Source of the DNA: Membranipora membranacea
Lineage: Eukaryota > Bryozoa > Gymnolaemata > Cheilostomatida > Membraniporidae
DNA: 64,000 nucleotides
Direction: 5' to 3'
Assembly: GCA_914767715.1 (NCBI GenBank)
Contig: OU612071.1
Span: 23,309,681-23,373,680, forward strand
This document shows, in pieces, positions 43,233 to 56,143 of this stretch (position 1 is its first letter; each line of letters opens with the position of its first letter). The notes below the pieces were generated by a model. The model was not told the origin of the DNA and made no database searches. It worked only from the letters and a program-made list of their open reading frames with translations. Position numbers and translations under genes: made by a program.

Positions 43233-44223
43233 GATATGCTTCCTGTATAGGTTGTTGTTTTTATAATGATACATTCATTGTTCTATGTTTTTGGCACGCA
43301 CCTAAGTAGTCCACGGTCATTGAGGAACTACCACTCAACTCAACTCACCGGCGATCTAAACCTACGTGATATTAGTTTGTGTAACGAATATAGCAAAGTT
43401 ACAAAGATGTTTACTTTTCATCAAAGAGCATTAGACATGGTTCTGAATACGATAGAAAACAATAGGATACTACCAGGTTTGACTTCAGGAAGGAAGAATA
43501 TGACAGCATAGAGGACAAATTTGATGAACAACCTGTCACAACCAATCAATGTGGGATAACCTAACTTAATGTATGAACTTAAGTTTCATGCTTATCTTTG
43601 GTCACGTGACATCAATGCAAGATAGACAAAAAACTCACTTCACAATTATTTATATACAAACAAAACTAAGTAAGATCAGCCTGCCTTCAAATGCTGTAAT
43701 GTGACTGAAAATTGATTAGAGATGTAATAAAAAAAGATGTATTTCCTTAATTCTATTCCATATACGTTTGACCACAGCTTCCCAGCCACTTTTCTCTTGA
43801 AGGGGACTTCTCAAATAACATGTCTTAATATGTTCAAATGTTAATTATTGATTTTTCCTGATTTAAGGACTGCGCTAATACCAAAATCTTATTCTGCTCA
43901 TACTGTGCAAGTCACTCAAAATTCATTGAAAAATGCTTATATACTATCGTATGTTAACTTCAATATCTAACATATTATAAAACATCTATTATATTTTACC
44001 ATCACTTTATTTTTTTCCACATCAAAAGTGGTATCCAAATTTACTATAATCTATCACCAAATGATATACTATAGGACTTATTTTTACTCCAAAAGAGAGC
44101 TTTCAGGTTATATATATACTTTTATTGTCATTCTACATCATCTTTAGGAATGTTTTTCATGCAGTGACAGAACAAAAAAGAAAAAAACTTAAGCGGAGAG
44201 AAAAAATACTAAAGTAACAAGAA
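43233..44223. other. Unassigned stretch
   Basis: About 1 kb without a supported gene. The part next to 44224 is presumably the 3' untranslated tail of the LINE on the minus strand. Confidence 0.4.
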
Positions 44224-44613
44224 TTAATAGGATATAAAGTGCTTTGATAGTTGTTGTTTAAAATGAGTGAGTTTGGTTGCTGAGCGTATCTGAATTGGTA
44301 AAGAGTTAAAAGTTGTAGTAATTTTTTGTCTTAATTGATCAGTGTGATAATGTAATAGGTATCTGTCTCTAAAAAAGGTTTTAGAGCTAGCTGGAATAAA
44401 GCCTTCCAAAAGAAAGTCAGGTGCAATCAAATGCAAAATTTGGAAACCAAAAATACAGGTGAAATGACCAGCAAGGAGAGGAAAAGGAATCAGACCAAGA
44501 GATGTATGTAAATCTCTTGTATGTATTAGATGATATGGTATGTGGCTGACATTTGCTATTAGGCGGAAAGCCCTCTTTTGGAGCAAGTATATTCTTTCAA
44601 GAATATATTGTGG
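44224..44613 (-). pseudogene. LINE (non-LTR retrotransposon) ORF2 C-terminal end
   Basis: On the minus strand an open frame reads ERIYLLQKRAFRLIANVSH, then LLAGHFTCIFGFQ, and near its end FNSLPIQIRSATKLTHFKQQL before TAA. CR1/L2/Jockey-type ORF2 proteins end with 'l.kva.RiI.g', a hydrophobic middle, and 'wn.LP..ir....l..FK..l'. The frame is intact for about 130 codons, but the RT and endonuclease upstream (higher coordinates) are absent, consistent with 5' truncation during insertion. Confidence 0.75.
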
Positions 44614-44691
44614 TGATAGGTTGATATGTAATATAATATTACATAATATTAAAACATAGTGAATAAGCAGTCATAATATAAAACTCACTGT

Positions 44692-45141
44692 GTTGACCAA
44701 TCAAAGGCCTTGATGGCTGCCAAAAAAACCTATAAATAGCGCTATCAAATTGGTCTCTGAATCAAATCAGATCAGATATCGACAAACACTCAATTCACCA
44801 TGAATAGCGCAAGAAGATCAGTCGCTAAAGTTAAAGTTACTTTTCTTAGCAAAAAGAAAGAAATTGACACTCCGAAAGGTCCGGCGACAAGGCAATTTGG
44901 CGTTGTAGTACACGTCAATGGGTACATCAAAATGGAGTAAATTAACGTAAATAAACAACTGGACACCTCTAAAATTTATTTATTATCAAACTACAGCGCT
45001 GAAGGGCAACACATGAGGCTCCACAGTAAAACAGTGATCTCCAGATCTTATCCTGTTCAATCGACGGCCGACCGGCGAGGAGGTACCAGAAACAGGCAAT
45101 GGATTATTTTCGATGATAACCTCAAGTGCTTACGAAACTAA
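44692..45141 (+). CDS. Possible small two-exon gene with CCAAT and TATA boxes
   Basis: A CCAAT box (44698-44702) and a TATAAATAG box (from 44731) precede an ATG at 44800. Exon 1 (44800-44921) ends AATGG|GTACAT. A 75-bp intron ends ctacag at 44996. Exon 2 (44997-45141) continues in frame to TAA, giving 88 residues that begin MNSARRSVAKVKV and are basic throughout. Without splicing the ATG frame stops at 44940 (46 codons). I recognise no family. It could be a real small gene, the first exons of a larger gene, or the 5' end of a mobile element. The promoter spacing is the main support. Confidence 0.35.
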
Positions 45142-45653
45142 ACACATCGACAGAAAATATTTTACTATGGGGAAAATCCTAACTGTAAGTAACTTAAAAA
45201 AACTCCAGTCGATTGATTGTTTGTATTTCTATCACATACTGTAAAAGTTGTAACAATAGGCTTGCTGGTACACTTATTCTGTTAAAAAATAATAAATTGC
45301 CTTGCATGCTAAAATAGGGTAAGCAATGGTGTTATTAATATAGGTGCACATATGTCTCACAGAGCAGTTTTTTCCCAAAGCAGTTCCCTCACCAAGGCTT
45401 TGGAGGATATCCCTAACAGAAAAAAATATTTCAGTCTCCGTACGGTTTCACATACTTTTACGTCTCGCTTTGTCAGGTACAAGTGCATTTTTGTCAAAAT
45501 TTTGACTAATTTAGAGGTGAGATAATTAAAAATTGGTAACTGGCACGCCATTTTTTTTCATCAATACTGGTCAGAACCAGGTTAGTGAGGGCAAAGCATT
45601 GTCAACACTGATGGTTTAGCTATCAGTATGTAAATTTGAATGCAGTTTTTTGT
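45142..45653. other. Unassigned stretch
   Basis: No supported gene. A GTAAGT donor-like site at 45185 could belong to the model upstream if the exon is longer in another frame. Confidence 0.35.
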
Positions 45654-46075
45654 CAAGTCGAATCAAACACTGAACATTATTGTCGTTATGGCTGCATGAT
45701 ATAAGGGTAGTCTCTATGTATTAACTGCATTTTTTGCTACAAGAACTTGCGATGTCTTTTTATATGGACGATAGTGACAATAGGTTTTGACATATTTTTG
45801 AAACTCAGTGTCGTGCTATAACTTTACATCATGGCATAACGTCAAATTTTTAGTTTAGATTTCTTTTATCATATGGATTAAGCAACCCCAAGCAACATTT
45901 TGGCGAGGCATTAACTTACAAATTGTGATGATAAACAATTTGTGATACTGAAAAAAATCAGTTGTTTTCGAGTAATACGTCCGACTCAGGCAACGTGCAA
46001 TTTGCAGCACCATATCTAAAAGTACAACATCTTAAAAACAAGTTCACTAAAATAGGTTGCACATTGATAGATATA
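45654..46075 (+). repeat. Repeat R5, copy B
   Basis: Second copy of 22143-22560, similar throughout with scattered substitutions. It lies upstream of the second R4 copy. Confidence 0.75.
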
Positions 46076-46906
46076 ATGTGAAAGTGAGAAAGTAATTGAC
46101 CAATTAGCCCAGAAAATACGAGGTAAAAACCATGCAAATACCTTGGTCCAGTGTTTACACGGTATTCAAATACCGTGGCCCAAATACCGTGTAAGCCATT
46201 CCTATGCACTAATGGCTAACACTGGTGTAAGCCATTAGTGCAGAGGAAGTCAGAAACTGAAAAATTACCATGACCTATTTGAACATGGCGAGTCTGTATT
46301 TTTTCATTACAGCTTAAATGATTGGGGTCTGGTGATGTGTTTTAATTCTCCAAGTTCTTGAGATTTTGTTGCTATATCTGACATCTCATGACTGGCTCGA
46401 ACACTTACTTGGCCCTTGAATGAGATGTGGATTAAAGGGTCTCTACCAGGTAATATATAATCACTATGGACTAACGTAACACCTCAGCACAAGATCAACT
46501 GGGCCGACTCCTGCAAAATACAAAACCATCACAAGAGAACAGTTACTTACAGCTACCTGTGTGACCATGTTAGATGCAAGCTAGGAGAAGCTGCCCAGAT
46601 TGGAATACAGTGACAGTGACAACCACAGAGACAGCACCTACCAAGAAGGTCCCTCCATGCAAGCTGTGAGGCTGGGCTGGCCTGCGGTTAACTATGGTTA
46701 CATGATGTCATGTATCAACGAGAACACTCCACAGCCTCTTGAATTTGGAATTGATACCAGTCACAATTGTTAAACCCCTTAGATGGTATCTTTTGCAGAT
46801 TTCCAAGTATTTGTAGATCCATACCGACAAGCCGAATCCTCCATCTCCTGAGAAGAAACCTGTAGACAAGTGTCCACTTCCTATGATGATGATAATTGAA
46901 ACTCAA
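46076..46906. other. Unassigned stretch
   Basis: No supported gene. A short inverted repeat around 46165-46230 ('aataccgtg...', 'gtaagccattagtgca') recurs locally. Confidence 0.35.
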
Positions 46907-47490
46907 TCCTGATCTTTTTCACTCCCCAGTAACAAACAGTTTCTTGGTATATAATTGCTGTCCCTTGTACTGATCCTATGGAATAGGTCTCACTACTTCA
47001 TTAATCAGTATAAAAAACCTCTAAACATCCCGCCTACTGGGAAGTATCATGATCAGCTAGGAACAGAAAAAAACATAAAATAAGGCGAGTGAGATAAGAC
47101 TGCAGAACTCAACAATCACTGCAATCACTGAGATGAACAGCAACAAAACGGAAAGATACATCAGTATGAGTGTAGAACTGGTGTTATGATGATAGTGGCA
47201 TAAAAATGACTTATGAGGAGAGGATATGGATCGATCTCTAGGATTTCCTGCGGCTCAAAATGATGATACCAAACCGATGCGTAATATTAACGATTAACGC
47301 CCATGCCGTACTGTGCTTCCTGTGTGAAAAAACATTGAACCGAACAAAAAAAAACAGGATTTATTTGATGCAGAGAGAAAAAGATACCAAAGATCTAGGA
47401 GAAGGATGGAGGCCTACCTGCTTAAAAGGGAAAACCTTGAGAGTCACACCTTTGTGGCACATTGGTGCAAGCTTAAAAAGAGACAGCCCA
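46907..47490 (+). repeat. Repeat R6, copy
   Basis: Aligns with 50276-51094 from 'ccctgatctttt' through 'tactgatc.tatggaatag' to 'gtgcaagctta', with a large gap in the middle. Non-coding. It lies between R5 and R4 here, unlike at the first locus where R6 follows R4. Confidence 0.7.
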
Positions 47491-47718
47491 TGTAAGCAGT
47501 CAAGTACAATAATATTGTTTTCTATTTCACGGATCATTACCATGGCTATCTTTACTGTTACTGTTACTGTTACAAAGATACATTATGATGAATTTACAAC
47601 AAAGAATGGTTTTGTGCTCCATGCTTACATTCAGTCATTTGGCGAGGCTTTAACAACCACTCCATCTACTACGTAAGTGTATTCTGGTTTTTAAAAACTT
47701 GTTTTTCAGTTTCTCGAG

Positions 47719-49393
47719 TATTATCAAAGTTGATAAAACTTAATGTTCAGAGAGTAAGTCAAATTTTATACAATTATACACCATAAATGATAATAATCTT
47801 TGATCTTGCCCAGTAGACTGTCTGAAGAATTCTAATGGAAGTACAAAAAAATTTCAACAGCTTTCGTCAACTGTATCAAACACTACCAGGTTGATCACAC
47901 CAACTGCCTCAGAATCGCTCGCTGCAAAAATTGCAAAACTGACCCAGCAGCAGGATGGTTTTTTAACCCCACAAAGAGGCCAATATTAAGTGAGAGGGCT
48001 GTCCAACTACTAACAGACGCTCTAGAAAAGTCCCCCATTACAAGCACGCCCACTTGCATGTTGAGGACATGTCCACAGCGTATGTGCAAAGCTTCAATAC
48101 CACACTCAATGCCGTACATGACAAAAGGATCAGTTTAGGGCATGGAACGTACAATGCCAAAACAGCAATGGCTGTCGGGTTTTGGAACGAGGGCAAAGAA
48201 AAATTCAGCAAATGTGTATGTAACCATTTTAAGTTAAGTAATTTTTATTTCTGAATTTTTATAACTCGATAATTTTAAATCATAACTGTTTTTTATGAAT
48301 TGCTTAGAGATCTCCAAGCAACTCTGTAAATTTCACTTCTATATTTAATTCATCTGGTCTCGATCCTATATCTTATGAGAAAACTTTACATTATTATGTG
48401 CTGGTATAAAACTACATTTTATCAACAGGACTCTAGCGATATAATTATTTCTTCTATAGGTAAAAAATTAGTTTCACAGCGTTGTATGTGGAAAGTGAGA
48501 AACACATAAAGAATACCCAGTCAAAGCTAGAGCACTTCACTTAAATATGCAAGAGAGTCGTTAGAGTGAAACTTGGACCACTTCACAGATGAAGTGAAAC
48601 CCGTACAGAACTACTACCTTACAGAAGTATAGCAATCTGCCTTCTGCGACAAATAATTTAGGTGTTAATCTGCAACTTTTCAAACGTACCGTGCCTAATC
48701 TTACAAAGAGGAAAGTCCTAACAGTGCCAAAAGCCAGAGTGAGAGCTGCAGCCAACTATTACGACTGTGATCACCAGAACCACAGCCAGCGCCAGAGCGG
48801 CGAATCTTCAGTCAAGAGATAAGGCAGTTGTGATTTTATCATTAGAGAACGTTCAGATAGTTTACGTAGGGACTTCATTTCTGGCATAGATCATAAGCCA
48901 TTTTCTAAACTCACAGAATGTAGGATGGTGTATTATGAGTGATTCTTCACCACAAGAAGTAGTGAATCAAGTTTTTGTAAATAGAGTGGTGGTAGCATCC
49001 ATTGACGATAGATCTGAAGTAAAGTTTAGAGTTCAAACAAACACTTCTGACAGTAACTTTTGAAGACGTATAATCAATATGTTCAGTTCTGATTTTTAAT
49101 CAACCTCCCACAATAATCAAAGCAAGCTGTCTACAGATGACACAAAATTCTTAAAAACAATATAGGAGGAACTATATAAGGATGAGGATTGTTATGAAGC
49201 TGATAGCCTAGATCTAAATAAATGTGTGGTGAAGGCTCCTGCAAGACTTAAGGGATTTGTTTCAGGTAGCCTTCATAGTAGTAAATGGCACATATATTTT
49301 AATATTTTAATCAATATCAATCATATTGATTATTTGTTTGTGTTTGAGAGGGCTAGCTGTTTTTTACTCAGGCCATCACATTGGTAATCGCCG
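47719..49393 (+). repeat. Repeat R4, copy B
   Basis: Second copy of the transposase-bearing repeat. It lacks the N-terminal half of the open frame and the 452-bp MITE, whose empty site is at 48971-48979. It also has about 75 bp near 49060-49115 that copy A lacks. Confidence 0.8.
47820..48240 (+). pseudogene. DDE-type transposase, truncated second copy
   Basis: Matches the C-terminal half of 23251-24054, starting at 'ctgtctgaagaattctaat'. The frame is broken at least twice. The Glu-bearing core reads YVQSFNTTLNAV instead of HVESFNTTINV, so the catalytic Glu is Gln here. Clearly dead. Confidence 0.75.
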
Positions 49394-50275
49394 CTGATGA
49401 TATGTGGCGAACATCTTTTGACGAGATGAATTCTGAAGCTTGTGAAGCATAATTTTATCAAATTATTCTGTTGAGTATCAATAAGCAGACAACTAACAAC
49501 ACACTCATCACCCCTGGTTTCATTAGTAGAAGATTCAGCAGTTGACTCAATTGTTTGTTTATTCTACCAAAGCTTCCCATCCCTACCATCAGTAAACATA
49601 ATGGGGAAAAAAGTAATTGCAAAATACTGTGGCCTATTTAAAAAGCCTAATTTTACTTAATATTTTAAATTGAAAGTTACTTGCTGTTGTAATAAATTGT
49701 CATCCTGTATTTTTCATGGTTAATTATCTTGTTTTTTTCGTTTTACTGCAGACTATAACACAGGTGTGGTAGAATTGGCCTCATTGGTATCACGGAGGCA
49801 ATTGAGGTAGGCCTATGCATCAATCTATTGAGCTATGATTCAGAAAACATTGTTCACATTGTCCGTGGAACTCAAGCACCAAGAGATACCAAAACAGATC
49901 TCCAAAAAACAAAATAAGTTGGTGAAAAGAGGCTAATCGACTTTGTCGCCAGGCGATTTTAGAGCCGAGAAGTAAGTTTCAGCACATGTATAAAGGCTAC
50001 TTAGTCAAAGTCATCAAGCTCAATGAAAACATCAACCATAAAGTCACAAATCAAAATTCTCCTAGCTGCATAGCTGGCCTGTTTGATCCCCTACTGATGA
50101 CACCCATACAACATAGAAGAAGCAGAGGAGTAGGATCAATCCATCCGATCAAGGCCATCAAACAAGCTAACATTAAAGTCTAGACCTTGTTTGAAGCATT
50201 GAGATGACAACTGTTTTGAGTTCTACGACACATTTATCTACTGCAGCTGACTAATCAAATTTGTAAAAAGAACTT
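49394..50275. other. Unassigned stretch with weak coding-like patch
   Basis: A 65-codon frame at 49986-50183 follows protein-like composition (GYLVKVIKLNEN) but shows no family motif. Nothing else is supported. Confidence 0.3.
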
Positions 50276-51094
50276 AACCCTGATCTTTTTTCTTCTCAGT
50301 ATCAACCAGTGCCAGGTATATAATTGTAGCCTCTTGTACTGATCTTATGGAATAGTTCTCACTCCTTTGTTAATGAGCGTAAAAAATAGTGTAAAACGAA
50401 ACTTAAACTTCCCACCTACTTGGGAGTATCATGCTCAGTTAGAAAAAATACAACATAAAACACGACAAATGAGGTTGGAGTGCTCTCGCTCAAACTTGTA
50501 AAAAAAACCTGCAATAAAGGCTGAGAGATCTAGACTGTATAACACAACAATCAAGGAGATGATCAACAAATACAATAATAATGTGAGAGTAGAACTGGCG
50601 TTATGATGACGGTGGCCTCTCAAGGATTTATGAGGTGAGGTTGGGGATCGACTCCATGCTGAAGGATATTCAAGTTGCCAAAAATGAACTGATGTGTAAT
50701 ATTAATGAATTAAGTCCGAGATGTACTGAGTTTCCGGGAATAAAAAAAGCTTTGTTGATCATCAACATGAACCGATGAGAAAAAAAAGAGACTGCATCAA
50801 TATAAAAACAGCTGGTGCCTACTTATCATCAGCCAGACAGAATAGCTTCACTCTCAGAAGAGGTATACAGTCGAAGGTGCTGTGGGATGGAGCAATCAAC
50901 CTTAAAAGCCCCCTCAATGGTCACAGCAGAGATATTTCAGGTGTGAAAAAAAAATCAAAACTTGAATCAAAACAGGGATTAGTTTAATACAGAAAAAAGC
51001 AGACCAAAAATCTCGGAGTAGGGTGGAGGGTGGCCTGCTCAAAGGGGAAACCCTGATAGTCACACCGTTGTGGCCAGTTTGTGCAAGCTTATCA
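50276..51094 (+). repeat. Repeat R6, longest copy
   Basis: The most complete R6 copy, containing all landmarks seen in the other three and ending near 'gtgcaagcttatcaaaa'. Clear terminal inverted repeats or target duplications could not be fixed. Confidence 0.7.
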
Positions 51095-51204
51095 AAATAG
51101 AAACTCAATTCTATTGTTTAGAAGTGCAATATAGAGTTGTCCTCCACTATTAAATGAGAGGATAACCCTTGGCGAACCTGACTTTTACTTCGGAGCAAAG
51201 AAGA

Positions 51205-51445
51205 AAATGAGGTTTAAATCTTAACACTATCACCTATAATTGAGGGGGGGGGGTGTTCGCCAAAATGGAGTGTCAATATCGGCGGGAGAAAACAATGACT
51301 CAATGATGGTGATGATGATTTTAAGCAGTAAACACTTAGCCCATTAGGTGACAGTGCTGATATGAAGCCTCAGTTTATCATCATTGAGCTATACAGAATT
51401 CAATGAGGGCGCTCTCCACAAGTAACAGCAGTAGTGGTACATTGT
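51205..51445. mobile_element. Diverged partial copy of the palindromic MITE
   Basis: The left part ('aatgaggtttaaatctta', 'tatcacctataatt') and the right part ('cattaggtgaca', 'ttgagctatacagaattcaatgag', 'cagcagtag') match the two arms of 20311-20652. The centre is unrelated and holds a G10 run. This supports a family. Confidence 0.6.
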
Positions 51446-53988
51446 TCACCATGTCACACCTGTTGCAAAACTTTTAAGATCTTTGCTATGATGACCTCAG
51501 CGATAGAAAGCCCTCTAAGCTGTTATGTTTGTTCCCAAAGCTGTTCGCAGAAATAAAATTAGACTAATTGCTAATTGTTTAAATAGATTAGATGTAAACT
51601 GCCTGCAATGACAGCGATACCAGTCTGACCAGAGAAGGTATACTTTCTATGGTCTCTGGTCTTACTGCACATAACTCACCAGGATTTCATGATACTGAGC
51701 CGTGACGGGTAACTCTGTATAAAATCAACACATCTTTTTTCGTTGACATCTCATAGTCGTCACACTTGATTACTTGCTGTAAATAAAAACATTATCACAC
51801 CATTATTGTGGAAAACATCGTGATTTAGAAGTTGTAGTTGTGATCCTGACCCAGTAATTTTATATTGTGTCAGGTTCAGATCCACAAGTCCATTTACTGA
51901 ATATTTCAGGTAGACTCTTAGTTGTTTATCCAACCTGATATGTGTAAAAACTGTAAATCATGAGTTTAACTATCCAGGTTGGTCATAATATACTTGTCGT
52001 ATCGAACGATAGTCTCCACAAGACGACAAGATGGGGGAGACAGGCAACGACAGTTGAATGTTTTTATAAACCGTAAAACAGTATTATATAGAGGCGCAAC
52101 ATTCTTTTATCATCTAGGCTAATGAGTGGTTAGGGACAAGGTCAATTGACTAATCTGCAATATTTGACATAGAATCGTTTGAACTAGGCAGAGAAGGGTG
52201 TTGGTTTAGAGCTTGAGGCTCAAAGTAATATTCCTATCACGTCAGACCTACTGACTGTTTGTGAACCATTGACTATACATATTTTATAGCTTATCTACAT
52301 AATCAGTCTCCATAGGACGATGTAGAGTTTCATTTACCAACGAGAATACGGGTCTTACTGGGGGATTGTGCAATACTAACATGTGCCTCCACCTGCAAAA
52401 GACAGGAAATATGAATGAAGCTGAAGCTTTCTTTTATTATAATGATTCAAAGCATGTTTGAGGTCACTAGTTTTGACAGCACTCATGCAATGAAATAAGT
52501 GGAATTGATCTTTGAAAGTTGTCTTCTATTTTCTCATGTGGGAATAACTTAGTAACAACAAGTAATGTGAGTGGAATTAGGGAGGATGGAAGCGAGCATT
52601 TTAAATGATTTGGTCGAACTGCTGTAGGCCTATAGTCAAAGCATCTTGATGTAGGCCTCTACCACAACATGGAGCCAGGTGGGGAGCTTACAGTGTTTGC
52701 AAACCTCTTGGCACTCCCTACATGTGCGCTTACAGTAACAGTACAGAATATATACTTCAATTTAAGACCAACTCTACCAGTAGGGAACAGTCAGATTAAA
52801 ATGGCTTTATTTGGGTTTTTATAGGTCCAAGTTGTTTGTGTGTTCTGATCAGCAGACTGGCGATTGGATAACGATTTTGTTTCAAACCTTGCAAAATGTG
52901 ATTTAACTAGACATACCATACCATCACACACAATCATTTGCTGTTCAAATTGGAAGAATTTATTAGTTATCCTTGTTGTTTCATAAAAAAGACTTTAATG
53001 TTATACAACACATAAAGCAAATCTTAATTTCTGAAAATATCCTCGAACCGTTTGTATTGCCAAAAAGCCCTATTCATATCAATTGACTCATTACGAATAT
53101 CCAAAGCTTGATTTTCATGCACCAGAATTGAAGAATTAAGCTGTGGGTATACAGAGCGATGTAATCACAGGCCGATGACATGTCTAGACATGCTCAGCCG
53201 ATCTCACACTGCTATACAGGCCTATGAGTTAGTACACGATGGTCTAGTGAGTCATAGTGGGGTCATAAATCAGGTGCCTAGATTGACCAATGAACTCCCT
53301 CAGTTCAATCGATTGACCTATGATATTTAATGGGCGTGTTAACAAATGACTGGATATAGATGTCATATTAAATCCGGGTCTTTGTCACTTTGAATCTTCA
53401 CCAAATAAAAGTTCAGTCTTCTGTAAAATTGATTTTCCTATGCTATACTATGGATGTCATGTCAGGACAGCTTCAATTTCCAAGTGATACAGCTATTACC
53501 TTCCATATTTTCACTACAGCACCACTCCTATCTTTGTAGTTATTGTCTTTTTTATCATAAATAGGAGGATGTGATTTTACTACAGATATTATCAACTTCT
53601 CCATTTTTGATAGCCTGTCACAATTTGATAGATGACGTGTTTAACCGCGTAATTGTTGAAGCAAGCAATCAACAACCAATCAGCATAGAGGATGGGCCAG
53701 ATCACTCGGGCAAAAGACCAACAATTCGATGTCCACTTAACACTTACTCGTGCAGATCTAACGATTAACCACTTGTGACCCCAAATCAATGTAAAAATCG
53801 CCCTGTGTAGCTAAAACTTAGTTTTGTTTCAATGAAAGTTTTATAAGGGTGATAAACATGGGTTTATTGCAACCATTTAAGATCTGTACATCCACTAATT
53901 CTGATATGCACTCTCGGATTGAGCAAGTTTTGAAACCATGCCATCACTTTCCCTTTTGCTGGCAGCGATTTTGAAAATGAGCCATTAA
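51446..53988. other. Unassigned stretch
   Basis: About 2.5 kb without a supported gene or repeat. Frames up to 65 codons lack motifs. Confidence 0.4.
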
Positions 53989-54310
53989 TCGTGCAACTTT
54001 TCTTGACTTTTTGTCGGCATTCAACTCAATACATGTAACAGATTTAATCTCAGAACTATCTCATCTTGACTCTCATGTAACTGAATGTGTATACAGTTTT
54101 CTAACCAAGCTTACTCAAAGAACAATAGCTGACGGCTTCATGCCCACACAGATCATGACTAGCACTGGCACTCTTCAGGGTTGTTGCTTATCCCCCCTTC
54201 TGATTTCTATGTATATACAAATGAGATTACCTCTGATTTGAGTAATGTATCTTGCAGATGCCACCTGCATCATTGGCTGCATAGGCAATCAGTCATCTAA
54301 GCGATGCAGT
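53989..54310 (+). pseudogene. LINE reverse transcriptase fragment
   Basis: The frame reads SAFNSIHVTDLISELSHL, then CVYSFLTKLTQRTIADG, TSTGTLQGCCLSPLLISMYI, and after a stop and shift YLADATCIIG. CR1/Jockey-type RTs have 'D.s.AFdti....l...L', 'w..sFLt.R.q.v', 'TGvpQGcvlSPlLF..Y.nd' and 'FADDT' in this order. The catalytic box reads LADA, losing the second Asp. The fragment starts after the first RT Asp region and stops before the thumb, where other sequence intervenes. Confidence 0.7.
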
Positions 54311-54532
54311 GATTTGAATCTTGAATCTTGAAATTAATTTGTCAAGTTTTTGAGTTATTTCGTCAGTATGGATCTTATTTTGGAGGCTAGCGTTTGGATA
54401 TTCTCGCAAAATTTTGCACAAACTATAAAGCATTGCATGGACCATTTTTGGGTAAATCTGAAATGAGCAAGGCTTTGTCGGCAGGAAGAGACCATTGCTC
54501 CATTGTAATCTTATTTAAAGAGGTAGGAATCG

Positions 54533-55142
54533 AAGGGGGTGCACGGGGATTAATCATGTGAAGTGACAGGCAAGACCATTGGCTGATCAATGTAATTAGA
54601 GGCGGAGAATGGCCTTGGTCTCCGCCTCTAACAGCCAGTCCACGTTGCGTTCTCAAGTGGTCAAGTGTGTTATATAAGAAATTGTGATTCGCAGACACCC
54701 ATAAATAAAGTTGAATAGAAGCTATGATATAGCTATTGTTGTGTTGGCTCATCACACTTGGGATTATAGGGTTTAATTACAACGGTCAATTTCAATCTTG
54801 ACAACGGTATCTAGGCAACCTCTAAAACCATAAATCATAACGTCAAAATTGACCAATAAGAGCTCGTATATTTTGAAGCGGATGATTTGAAATCATCGGA
54901 ACTGGGCAATTTCGTATGACTTTAGTCATATTTTCACCACTTTCCAATGCCATTATTGGAATGAAAATTTATTGGGCATGTGTATCACACAATTCCGCAT
55001 CAGCTTGTCTGATTCCCATTAAAAATGATTCATTGCTTCTCCTCTTAATTCCGAAAAAGCAGGAGGAATTTGAATGCTGCTAACCCAATTTGAATTTGAT
55101 ATGGCTGGGTGATCGCTTTACATTGACTGGCCCTTATATACC
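54533..55142 (+). repeat. Left arm of 610-bp inverted repeat
   Basis: Reverse complement of 56144-56754 along its whole length, at roughly 85% by eye. The outer end reads AAGGGGGTGCACGGGG and the inner end TTATATACC. It contains a hairpin (54596-54631, ttagaggcggaga and its complement around 10 bases) that the other arm lacks in intact form. Confidence 0.85.
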
Positions 55143-55671
55143 GGTCGAGGCACTTTAAACAGAGCAAACAAGCACAGCTGCCTGAAATGAAAATCACTCG
55201 TTTTCACGTCATAGATTGTGTTGTACAGCGGTTCTTAAAATATTTTCTTTGACATGGGCTCATAACAGAAATAATGGTTGTTTTGATTAGCGGTCTGAAC
55301 TCATCAAATAGTGTGCACTCAAATTATTAAACTTTCTTTGAACTTTTATGTCATCAACAGACTTAGTGACAAAGTCATTTATTTGCAAAATTTGTCATCT
55401 AACCACAATAGTCACTAATATTACGGTATTTCCCTAACATCAGGCTCATCACAAATCGACTGGACTAGTTGTGCTGTGCATGAGTAGGCAACTCAATAAT
55501 GTTAACTTATAACCCCAAAACTAACAGACCAAGTAACCCTGAAGACTTATTTTTCATGCAAATGCATGTGTGATAGCTGTCTTAATCTGATTTCAAGCTC
55601 AAAAATGATACCAAGAAACCTGTTCCCTTTACAAACACTTTAAACCCTATACTAAGACACAAGAAACGATG
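55143..55671. other. Spacer between left arm and LINE fragment
   Basis: About 530 bp within the inverted-repeat structure. No motif recognised. Confidence 0.4.
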
Positions 55672-56142
55672 TTTTCAACTCAGCTTGTCAAACCTAATAC
55701 TACAGCTATGTTTTTTAATGGTACCGATATTACTATTGTGAAAAAGTGAGATATCTTGGCATCACAGTTGATGAACAATTACATTTTCAAGAACATGTGC
55801 AATCAATGATGGCAACAGCCTCGCAAATGAGGTATATTGTATAAAGTTTTGTGTACCTCAGTTCCAAGCCTCTTTCTAATATGTTATTTAAAAGTTATAT
55901 TGTATCTCTACAATACTCTCAATACTCACTTACATCAATCTATGCAAGTGATAAGAAGCACATCTGTAAACTTGTTAAAGGCGCTATTAAGCTAGGTATC
56001 GAGCACCCTGATGTCGATGCTGTGATGACCACTCAAACTGAGACACTCGCACTCAGATACATACACGATGAAGACCACTATATAAATGAGTTCCTAAATA
56101 AATGCTCTTCAAGACGTTACCGCACCATTAGAGTGGCTTGAT
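55672..56142 (+). pseudogene. LINE reverse transcriptase C-terminal fragment
   Basis: Begins NTTAMFFNGTD, shifts frame near 55740 to VRYLGITVDEQLHFQEHV, then after a stop YASDKKHICKLVKGAIKLG, and ends RRYRTIRVA with TGA at 56140-56142. This matches the RT thumb ('K.YLGv.iD..L.f..Hi') and the post-RT tail of CR1/Jockey-type ORF2. It is probably the continuation of the fragment ending near 54310, with only a few dozen residues missing, displaced by an inserted 1.35 kb that includes the left arm. Several breaks. Confidence 0.65.
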
Positions 56143-56143
56143 G

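Noticed and set aside
53571-53789. 65-codon frames on both strands over the same bases
   Set aside because: Mirror-image open frames without motif or splice support.
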